A model generated the notes under the pieces. The model searched no databases. It worked only from the letters and a program-made list of their open reading frames with translations, and had not been told where the DNA came from. A DNA stretch of 10,675 nucleotides from DASWHK01 sp036398215. Lineage in GTDB: Bacteria; Acidobacteriota; UBA890. Made by a program: the position numbers and the translations under genes. This document shows positions 1 to 6,112 of the stretch, one piece after another; the first letter of the stretch is position 1; every line of letters begins with the position of its first letter. The stretch spans positions 1 to 10,675 of the forward strand of contig DASWHK010000246.1 in assembly GCA_036398215.1 (NCBI GenBank), written 5' to 3'.

Positions 1-2
1 TC

Positions 3-92
3 GCGGTGGCAGCCGCTTTCCATCCGGTGGCACCCCGCTACCCAGCCGCCGCCGTCTCGGGCCCGCCGCAGGGAACCGCTGATTGCCCCTGA
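3..92 (+). other. possible C-terminal tail of an upstream gene
   Basis: A frame open from the window edge ends at a TGA at 90-92. It would encode about 29 residues rich in Ala, Pro and Val, similar in style to the low-complexity C-termini of genes in the operon. A second frame, ending with TGA at 80-82, is also open from the edge, and third-position GC does not separate the two. No domain can be recognised from so short a piece. It may equally be non-coding. Confidence 0.2.
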
Positions 93-94
93 CG

Positions 95-112
95 GCCGCC
101 AGGCGGCTCTTT
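95..112 (+). terminator. weak terminator-like GC hairpin
   Basis: GCCGC (95-99) and GCGGC (103-107) can pair around a 3-nt loop, and TCTTT (108-112) follows. The stem is short and the T-run is interrupted, so this is only a weak candidate for an intrinsic terminator. It lies directly after the possible upstream stop at 90-92 and before the operon promoter, which is where a terminator would be expected. GC-rich DNA produces such stems often by chance. Confidence 0.2.
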
Positions 113-141
113 CCGGCGGCTTCGAGCCTCCCGGCGGCGCG

Positions 142-157
142 TGGCACAACGCTTGCA
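142..157 (+). promoter_or_regulatory. sigma-54 (RpoN) promoter of the polysaccharide operon
   Basis: TGGCACAACGCTTGCA matches the established sigma-54 consensus TGGCACR-N4-TTGCW at every defined position. The -24 GG is at 143-144 and the -12 GC at 155-156. This predicts transcription starting near 168, giving a leader of about 54 nt before the ATG at 222. Sigma-54 promoters need an ATP-dependent enhancer-binding protein, so the operon is probably switched on by a dedicated activator, perhaps under a two-component sensor. The activator is not in the window. Exosortase-linked polysaccharide loci are known to carry such regulators, which fits but does not prove membership. The element also overlaps the upstream in-frame GTG at 141, ruling that codon out as start for a transcript made here. 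Confidence 0.82.
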
Positions 158-200
158 GTCTGAGCATCGCGGCACACCCGATTTCCAGGTGCACCAGGGC

Positions 201-207
201 GGAGAGG
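201..207 (+). promoter_or_regulatory. ribosome binding site candidate for the first gene
   Basis: GGAGAGG lies 14 nt before the ATG at 222, a rather long spacing. It supports that ATG over the in-frame GTG at 141, which is inside the promoter, and over the in-frame GTG at 189, which has no purine-rich site before it. Confidence 0.5.
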
Positions 208-221
208 CAAACGGGTCGGCG

Positions 222-755
222 ATGAACGCGATAAAGCTCCACAAGATCGAACGCTGGCTCCTCGAAAAGAACCTGCGCTGGGCGAGCAAGCTCGTCTACT
301 ACCTGATCTTTCTGCTGTACAACTCGTCGATCCCCGCCGAGGCCGAGATCGGCGAGGGGACGCAGTTCGCCTACGCCGGCATCGGCGTGGTGCTGCACGC
401 CGACTCGCGCATCGGTTGCAACGTCCTGATCGGCCAGCACGTCACCGTCGGCGGCCGGGCGCCGCTGAAGGGCGTGCCGGTGATCGAGGATGCCTGCTTC
501 CTCGGCCCCGGCGCCGTCATCCTCGGGCCGATCCGGGTCGGCAAGGGGTCGATCGTCGGCGCCAACGCGGTGGTCCTGCACGACGTGCCGCCGAGGTCGG
601 TGGTCGCCGGCGTGCCGGCCAGAGTCATTCGCTCGAACATCAGGACGCGCGACTACTACAACGTCTGGAACCCCGCCGACCCGCCCGCCGCCGACGTCGT
701 TTCGATCGGGTCCGCCCCGGCAAGACCGGCAAGAAAGGAAACGACAGCGCCATGA
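222..755 (+). CDS. hexapeptide-repeat (left-handed beta-helix) acyltransferase, CysE/WcaF-like
   Basis: A 177-residue protein that probably acetylates a sugar or sugar-lipid intermediate in the cytoplasm. Residues 1-40 form a helical, partly hydrophobic lead-in (KLVYYLIFLLYNS, 23-35) of the kind found before the beta-helix in polysaccharide-cluster 'serine acetyltransferase' homologues. Residues 41-140 carry the hexapeptide coils: AEIGEGT, SRIGCNVLIG, HVTVGG, FLGPGAVILGPIRVG, SIVGANAVVLHDVP, and the closing AGVPARVI (129-136), all typical of the family. The His residues expected at the CysE active site are not seen in the matching places: the DHATG-like segment reads FAYAGIG and the GGDRHP-like segment reads GRAPLKG. 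True serine acetyltransferase activity is therefore doubtful. The tail (140-177) is low-complexity. It is the first gene after the sigma-54 promoter, and its stop overlaps the next start (ATGA, 752-755). Confidence 0.85.
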   Translation: MNAIKLHKIERWLLEKNLRWASKLVYYLIFLLYNSSIPAEAEIGEGTQFAYAGIGVVLHADSRIGCNVLIGQHVTVGGRAPLKGVPVIEDACFLGPGAVILGPIRVGKGSIVGANAVVLHDVPPRSVVAGVPARVIRSNIRTRDYYNVWNPADPPAADVVSIGSAPARPARKETTAP

Positions 756-1957
756 GAGACGCGACGGGCGCCGAGCCCGCCAACGAGCCGCGGCCCGTGC
801 CGCGGCCGGAGACGATCAGCGCCCCCGGCGGCTACCAGGTGGAAGCCGTCGCCGACGCCGCTGGCTTCCGCGCGTTGCGCGACGATTGGAACGCGCTGCT
901 GCAACGCAGCTCGAGCGACTGCCTGTTCCTGACCTGGGAGTGGCTCCACCTCTGGTGGCTGCATCTCGGCGGCGCGGCGCTCTCGATCCTCGCCGTTCGG
1001 CGAGACGGCGAGCTGGTCGGCATCGCGCCATTCATGGAAACCCGCGGCTTCACCCGGCGGCTCGAGCTGCTGGGCACGGGCACCGTCGGCTCCGATTATC
1101 TCGACCTTGTCGCCGATCGCGCCCACGAGCCCGGCGTGCTGGGGGCGCTGCGAGGTTGGCTCGACGAGCGAGGCATCGCGGTTACGGCGAGCCAGGTGCT
1201 GCGCTCGGGGAGCCTCATGGAGCGGCTGCTCGCCGCCCTCGCGCTGAACAGGTGGGAGCACACCTCGACGGTCATCAACGTTTGCCCCTACGCCCCCCTC
1301 GGCGGCCATTCCTGGGACAGCTACCTGGGCGAGCTCAGCTCCAGCCATCGCTACAACTTTCGCCGCCGCCTGCGGCAGCTCGAGAAACGCTACCGGGTCG
1401 AGCTCGTGCGCGCCGGCTCGGAGGAGGAGAGACAGCGGGGGCTCGAAACCCTCATCGACCTCCACCTGCGGCGCTGGAGCGAGCGCCACGGCTCCGACGC
1501 TTTTTCGCGGGCCGCGGTCATCGGCTTCCACCACGACGTGAGCCGCCGAGCGCTTGAAAGCGGCTGGCTGCGGCTCTACGTCCTGCGTCTCGACGGCCAC
1601 CCGGCCGCCGCCCTCTACGGCTTCAAGTACGGCGGCCGGTTCCACTTCTATCAGTCCGGCTTCGACCCCGACTACGGCAAGCACAGCGTCGGGCTGGTGA
1701 TGATGGGGCTGTCGATCCGCGACGCCATCGGCGAGGGCGCGCGCGAGTACGACCTGTTGCACGGCGACGAGCGCTACAAGTTCTCGTGGGCTTCCAGGAG
1801 CCGCGAGATCGCCCGCTTCGACGCCTATCCGCCGGGTCTGGCGGGAGCGGCCCTGCGCCGCGGCCAGGCGCTGACGCAGGCCTCGAAGCAGGCCGCCCGC
1901 TCGTGGCTGCCCGAGTCGGTAATCGCCACCATCGCCGCCGCCAGGAGTCAGGGCTGA
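752..1957 (+). CDS. GNAT-fold acyltransferase of the CelD/BcsL (FemAB-like) family
   Basis: A 401-residue cytoplasmic protein of the two-lobed GNAT family (Pfam Acetyltransf_6 type) found in many cellulose and exopolysaccharide loci. It is presumed to transfer an acyl or aminoacyl group to a sugar or lipid-linked intermediate, but the true substrate is unknown. Visible family signatures are the aromatic entry segment LFLTWEWLHLWW (58-69), the basic segment HRYNFRRRLRQLEKRY (199-214), and the C-terminal acyl-CoA fold block with FYQSGFDPDYGKHSVG (299-314), REYDLLHGDERYKFSW (331-346). The first ~28 residues are Pro/Glu-rich and probably disordered. The ATG at 752 is chosen because it gives the ATGA overlap with the previous gene and has AAGGA at 735-739. 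A frame open further upstream only overlaps the first gene. Its stop shares a base with the next start (TGATG, 1955-1959). Confidence 0.85.
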   Translation: MRDATGAEPANEPRPVPRPETISAPGGYQVEAVADAAGFRALRDDWNALLQRSSSDCLFLTWEWLHLWWLHLGGAALSILAVRRDGELVGIAPFMETRGFTRRLELLGTGTVGSDYLDLVADRAHEPGVLGALRGWLDERGIAVTASQVLRSGSLMERLLAALALNRWEHTSTVINVCPYAPLGGHSWDSYLGELSSSHRYNFRRRLRQLEKRYRVELVRAGSEEERQRGLETLIDLHLRRWSERHGSDAFSRAAVIGFHHDVSRRALESGWLRLYVLRLDGHPAAALYGFKYGGRFHFYQSGFDPDYGKHSVGLVMMGLSIRDAIGEGAREYDLLHGDERYKFSWASRSREIARFDAYPPGLAGAALRRGQALTQASKQAARSWLPESVIATIAAARSQG

Positions 1958-3144
1958 TGCGCGCCGTACGCCGCCTGCTGAAGACGGGCGTTGCGCTGGC
2001 GGCGAGCACCGGAGGCATCGATTCATGGCGCCGCGCCACCCGTGTGCCCGGCACGCCGGCGATCATTTGCCACCACCGGGTGATGCCCGAGTCGGCGTGG
2101 AGCGACGGCATCATCCGCCCGATGCTGCTATCGCCGCGATCCTTCGCCCGCCAGCTCGACTGGCTGGCGCGGCACTACCGGTTCGTATCGCTGGAAGCGC
2201 TCGATCAGGAGACCGCCCGGAACGGCAAGCCGGCCGCCGCGATCACCTTCGACGACGGTTACGCCGACGTCTACCAGTATGCGTTCCCGCTCCTCGCGGA
2301 ACGCGGCATCCCGGCGACGGTGTTCGTGATCAGCGACCTGGCGGGCACCACCGAGGCACCGCTCCACGACCGCCTGTACGTCTTGCTGTCGGCGTGGTGG
2401 CAACAGCACAGCCAGCCCGCCCGCGGCCTGCGGGCGTTGCTCGAGCACACCGGTGTGCGTCCCTCACCCCCGGCGGGTAACAAGGTGGGCGCCCTCGAGA
2501 CGATGCGAGCCCTGCTGACCAGCCTGCCGCTGTCCGAGCTGCGGGCCGTCGCCGACTCCCTCGCCCGGCGGACACGCGTCGACGACAGCGCGTGGGAGTG
2601 CTTCCGGCTCGCCGACTGGGACATGCTGCGGGAGATGCGGGCCGGCGGCATCAGCATCGGCTCGCACACCCGCAACCACGCGCTGCTTCCCAACGAGCCC
2701 GACGCGGTGCTCGAGAACGAGCTCCGGGGGTCGCGCCACGTCCTCGAGGAGCGCCTCGATGCCCGCGTCGAGCTGCTCGCCTACCCCGACGGGCGCTTCG
2801 ACCGGCGGGTGGTGCGGGCGGTGGCGGCGGCCGGCTACCGCTTCGCCTTCACTTGCTGCAGCCACCGCGACCCCGAGTACCCTGATCTGACGATCCCCCG
2901 TCGCCACATCTGGGAGAACTGCTGTCTCGGTCTGAGCGGCCGCTTCTCGCCGAGGATGGCGAGCTGCCAGGTGGAAGGGGTCTTCGACTTCTTCCGGCCG
3001 TGCCGCCAAGGCCATGCGGCCGAGGCCAGGCCGGCGTCCGTCCGCGCGCTGTCCCGACAAACAGCCGCGATCGACGCGCCGATCGCCGGTGTCCAGGGTC
3101 CTGCCGGCCTGATCCGGCCCGGCGAGAAGGCAGCGGCCCGATGA
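1957..3144 (+). CDS. polysaccharide deacetylase, NodB/CE4 family
   Basis: A 395-residue metal-dependent deacetylase expected to remove N- or O-acetyl groups from a polysaccharide or its lipid-linked precursor. The family motifs are intact: TFDDG (97-101; D99 predicted base, D100 metal ligand), SHTRNH (236-241; H237 and H241 metal ligands) and LAYPDGR (274-280), followed by AGYRFAFT. The early ICHHRV (37-42) matches the common YHRV-type strand. About 130 residues separate motifs 1 and 2, because an insertion rich in Leu, Arg and Ser (about 125-215) lies between them. The N-terminus is basic with only a short hydrophobic stretch (10-17), so a signal peptide is uncertain and the compartment unclear. 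Two adjacent Cys pairs (300-301, 322-323) sit after motif 3. The low-complexity tail runs from about 350. AGGAG (1943-1947) precedes the ATG at good spacing, and the stop overlaps the next start. Confidence 0.9.
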   Translation: MRAVRRLLKTGVALAASTGGIDSWRRATRVPGTPAIICHHRVMPESAWSDGIIRPMLLSPRSFARQLDWLARHYRFVSLEALDQETARNGKPAAAITFDDGYADVYQYAFPLLAERGIPATVFVISDLAGTTEAPLHDRLYVLLSAWWQQHSQPARGLRALLEHTGVRPSPPAGNKVGALETMRALLTSLPLSELRAVADSLARRTRVDDSAWECFRLADWDMLREMRAGGISIGSHTRNHALLPNEPDAVLENELRGSRHVLEERLDARVELLAYPDGRFDRRVVRAVAAAGYRFAFTCCSHRDPEYPDLTIPRRHIWENCCLGLSGRFSPRMASCQVEGVFDFFRPCRQGHAAEARPASVRALSRQTAAIDAPIAGVQGPAGLIRPGEKAAAR

Positions 3145-4529
3145 CCTCCCGCAGCATCGGCATCGGGGAGCGCTTCGCCGCCGGCGAGGAGCAGGCGGGC
3201 CACGACCAGCCCACCGGCAGCTCGCTCCCCTACGGCCTGCTGCTGGTGTTCGTCCTGCTTATATTCGCCACCCCGGCGCTGCTGCTCCCTCAACTGGACG
3301 CGGTCCGGCCGACCGAGATCGTCGGCTTCGTCGCGGTGGCAGCCATGATCGTCGACCGGCTGCTGTCCAAGCGCAGCCTGACGCTGCCCTGGCCCCAGGG
3401 CTACGCGCTGCTCGGCTTCGTCGTCGTCGCTCTCCTTTCCGGCTTCGGCGCCCTCTGGGTGCGCCTGGCCCTCGATAGCAGCATCGATCTGGCGCGCTTC
3501 GTCGTCATCTACTTCGTGATCGTCAACACCGTCGACCGTCGCAGCCGGCTGGAGGGCTTGGTGGCGACCATCGCCCTCGGCAGTGCAATCCCGGCGCTCG
3601 GGGCCTTCCTCACCAACTTCGAGCCCGGCGAGCGCCTCAGTTGGATGGGAATCTTCGAGAACCCCAACGACTTCGCCTTCGCGATGGTCCTGGCGGTGCC
3701 GTTGGCGGCTTCGCTCGCCGGCCGGCGCTCGTGGCTGTGGCGCGCCGCCGGCTGGACCCTGGCGCCGCTTTTCGTCGCCACGATCCTCGCCACCAACTCG
3801 CGCGGCGCCCTGCTGGGACTGGTCGCCGCCCTCGCCGTGCTGGCGCTGCGCTCCCGCCGGACCTCGTTCCGGGTGCTGTTCGCGGTCGGGTTGGTAGCCA
3901 TCGTGGTGTTCGTCGGCGGGTTCTGGGACCGCGAGCAGGGATTCACCGATCTGACCCACGACGTCACCGTGGTGCAGCGGCTGCAGACCATCCAGGCAGG
4001 CCTCGCAATGTGGGCCGACCGGCCGATCCTCGGGGTCGGCCTCGGCTGCTCGGCCATCGGCTGGCCGCTCTACGCGCCGCCCGGGTCGTGGTCGCCGAGC
4101 TGGCTCCACAACCACAACACGTTCGTGCAGGTGCTCAGCGAGACCGGGACGCTGGGATTCCTGCTCTTCGGAGCCGCGCTACTGATCACCCTCGCCTACC
4201 TGCGCCAGGTCCGGCGAGCGGCCCTCGCTCTCGACGATCGGCCGCTGCTCACCGTCAGCAGCGGCATCGAGTCGGCCACCTGGGGCCTCATCGTCTGCGG
4301 CCTCTCCGGCGGCTATCTCTTGACCTGGTTCCCCTACCTGCTGTTCGGCCTCGCCGCCGCCGCCCGGTCGCTGCCGGCGGTCCGCGCCCAGGTGGCCAGG
4401 ACTCGGCGCCAGCCGCCGCGGGGCGCCTTGGATCGCGCCGCCGCGCCGCCGCCGCCGGAAGACCGCCGACGAGCAAACCCGTTGCCCGCCGGCGCATCGT
4501 TCGGGGCGCCGTCCGGGAGGCCGGCATGA
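3141..4529 (+). CDS. O-antigen ligase / polymerase family membrane protein (Wzy_C domain)
   Basis: A 462-residue inner-membrane protein with roughly 11-12 hydrophobic segments between residues 30 and 410. Proteins of this family either join lipid-linked repeat units into a polymer (Wzy) or transfer glycan onto an acceptor (WaaL or O-glycosylation ligase). The sequence does not tell these apart. Family marks are FENPNDFAFAM (173-182 region), TNSRGALLGL (218-227), the ILGVGLG segment (296-302) at the start of the large outward-facing loop, and HNHNTFVQVLSETGTLGFL (323-341), which holds the His/Asn cluster conserved in ligases. The last ~45 residues are Arg/Pro/Ala-rich and probably a disordered cytoplasmic tail. 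The ATG lies in an ATGA overlap with the deacetylase, with GAGAAGG at 3124-3130. The adjacent flippase gene supports a repeat-unit assembly role. Confidence 0.87.
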   Translation: MTSRSIGIGERFAAGEEQAGHDQPTGSSLPYGLLLVFVLLIFATPALLLPQLDAVRPTEIVGFVAVAAMIVDRLLSKRSLTLPWPQGYALLGFVVVALLSGFGALWVRLALDSSIDLARFVVIYFVIVNTVDRRSRLEGLVATIALGSAIPALGAFLTNFEPGERLSWMGIFENPNDFAFAMVLAVPLAASLAGRRSWLWRAAGWTLAPLFVATILATNSRGALLGLVAALAVLALRSRRTSFRVLFAVGLVAIVVFVGGFWDREQGFTDLTHDVTVVQRLQTIQAGLAMWADRPILGVGLGCSAIGWPLYAPPGSWSPSWLHNHNTFVQVLSETGTLGFLLFGAALLITLAYLRQVRRAALALDDRPLLTVSSGIESATWGLIVCGLSGGYLLTWFPYLLFGLAAAARSLPAVRAQVARTRRQPPRGALDRAAAPPPPEDRRRANPLPAGASFGAPSGRPA

Positions 4530-6106
4530 GCTGGTCGAGCGGCCCGGCGATGCGCCTCATGCTCGGCCGCACGGCCGGCTTCATCGCTACCTTCTTCATC
4601 CCGGTGGTGCTCGTGCGCGTCCTCGACGTGGCGGAGTTCGGCACCTACAAGCAGCTGTTCCTGCTGTTCGCCACGATCTTCCCGCTGGCCCAGATCGGCA
4701 TGGCCGAGAGCCTTTTCTACTTCCTGCCGTCGGCGGAGCGGCGCGGCCGGAGCTTCCTGGTCAACGCCACCCTCGGGCTGGCCGCCTCGGGGCTCGTCTG
4801 TCTGCTGTTGCTGACCGCCGGGCGCTCGCTGCTGGCCTCATGGATGAGCAACCCGCGGCTCGCCGAGTACGTGCCTCTGATCGGCGTCTATCTGCTTTTC
4901 ATGCTGGTCTCGGCGGTGCTCGAGATCGCCCTCGTCTCCCGCGGCCGCTACGGCACGGCGGCGCTCACCTACGCCGGCTCGGACGTGGCACGGGCGGCGC
5001 TGATGCTGATGCCGGCGCTGCTGCTCGGCAGCCTACGCTGGCTCATCTACGGGGCGGTGGCGTTCGCGACCATGCGGGTGCTGGCGACCCTCGGCTACCT
5101 GGGTGCCGCCGCGCCGGGGCAGGAGGAGCTGCGGCCGAGCCGCCGGCTGATGAGGGCGCAGCTCGCCTACACGATGCCGTTCCAGCTCGCCGTGGTCTTC
5201 GAGATCCTGCAGGCGAACGTCCACCACTACGCGGTCTCTTACACCTTCGACGCCGCGACCTACGCGATCTACGCCGTCGGCTGCCTGCAGGTCCCGCTCG
5301 TCGATTTCATCGGCTCGTCGGTCTGCAACGTCCTGATGGTGAAGATGCGCGCCGCCGCGAAGGCCGGCGACCGGCCGGCGGTGTTGCGCCTTTGGCACGC
5401 GGCGACCGCCGAGCTGGCGCTAATCTTCCTCCCCCTCACCGCCTTCTTGATCATCGTCGCCGGTAATCTCGTCACCTTGCTGTTCACGGATTCGTACGCC
5501 GCCGCGGTGCCGGTCTTTATCGTCTGGTCGCTGTCGATCCTGCTGTCGATCCTGCAGACCGACGGCTTCCTGCGCGTCCACGCCGAGACCCGCTTCCTGG
5601 TGCTCATGAACGTCGCGCGGCTGATCGTCGTGCTCGCCTCGGTCGGCTGGCTGATGGCGCGGCTGGGACTGCCCGGAGCGGCGCTCGCCACGATTGCCGC
5701 TCTCGCCGTCGGCAAGGCGATGGCGCTCGTCCGCATGGGCCGGATCATGGAGGTCCCGGTGTCGCGCTTGCTGCCGTGGCGAACGCTTCTCGCGGTCGGC
5801 GGCGTCACCGCTGCCGCCGCGGCGCCGACGGCGCTGCTGGCATGGGGGTCGCAATGGTCGCGGCTGCCGCTGCTGATCGCCGCCGCCGTCGTTTTCTGGG
5901 GCTGCTTCGCAATCGGGGCCGCGTGGCTCGACCTGCTGCCGGCCGGCTTCCGGGAGATCTGCGGCGCCTGGCGGCGGCGGCTGCACCCCATGAATCTCCG
6001 CCGCGCCGCCCGCCGGGGAAACCGGGCCGCTTCCGCCTCGCCGGCGAGCTCGGCGGGCCCCTCCGGCGGCGCACCGGCGGCGGCCTCGGTCCCCCAGGGA
6101 GAGTAG
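4526..6106 (+). CDS. Wzx-type polysaccharide flippase (MOP superfamily)
   Basis: A 526-residue inner-membrane transporter predicted to flip lipid-linked oligosaccharide from the cytoplasmic to the periplasmic face. Hydrophobicity suggests about 14 membrane helices between residues 12 and 470, the usual number for this superfamily. The start RTAGFIATFFIPVVLVRVLD followed by AEFGTYKQLFLL (residues 15-48) is the recognisable N-terminal flippase signature, in which a helix-1 segment leads into the E-F-G-x-Y motif. LAYTMPFQLA (213-222) opens the second half. Residues 484-526 form a basic and then Ala/Ser/Gly/Pro-rich tail beyond the last helix, longer than is common in the family. GGGAGG at 4515-4520, 5 nt before the ATG, supports the start, which overlaps the previous stop. 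It pairs functionally with the preceding ligase/polymerase-family gene. Confidence 0.88.
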   Translation: MSWSSGPAMRLMLGRTAGFIATFFIPVVLVRVLDVAEFGTYKQLFLLFATIFPLAQIGMAESLFYFLPSAERRGRSFLVNATLGLAASGLVCLLLLTAGRSLLASWMSNPRLAEYVPLIGVYLLFMLVSAVLEIALVSRGRYGTAALTYAGSDVARAALMLMPALLLGSLRWLIYGAVAFATMRVLATLGYLGAAAPGQEELRPSRRLMRAQLAYTMPFQLAVVFEILQANVHHYAVSYTFDAATYAIYAVGCLQVPLVDFIGSSVCNVLMVKMRAAAKAGDRPAVLRLWHAATAELALIFLPLTAFLIIVAGNLVTLLFTDSYAAAVPVFIVWSLSILLSILQTDGFLRVHAETRFLVLMNVARLIVVLASVGWLMARLGLPGAALATIAALAVGKAMALVRMGRIMEVPVSRLLPWRTLLAVGGVTAAAAAPTALLAWGSQWSRLPLLIAAAVVFWGCFAIGAAWLDLLPAGFREICGAWRRRLHPMNLRRAARRGNRAASASPASSAGPSGGAPAAASVPQGE

Positions 6107-6112
6107 AAGACC

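Noticed and set aside
28..43. Second TGGCAC near the start of the window as another sigma-54 promoter.
   Set aside because: The matching -12 position reads TACCC instead of TTGCA and lacks the essential GC.
188..195. GGTGCACC palindrome in the leader as an operator.
   Set aside because: It is a perfect palindrome of only 8 bp with no extended arms, which is common by chance, and no supporting second copy was seen nearby.
141..221. N-terminal extension of the first gene starting at GTG 141.
   Set aside because: The codon lies at the edge of the sigma-54 element, upstream of the predicted transcription start near 168. The extra 27 residues do not look like family sequence, and a purine-rich site precedes the ATG at 222.
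656..2026. Long minus-strand open frame opposite the GNAT and deacetylase genes.
   Set aside because: It is antisense to two well-recognised genes, has no recognisable domain, and long antisense frames are expected in GC-rich DNA with strong third-position GC bias.
3331..3344. The 14-base string at the start of the window (1-14) recurs inside the ligase-family gene.
   Set aside because: It is a short match made of common GC-rich codons with no flanking similarity, so there is no sign of duplication or a mobile element.
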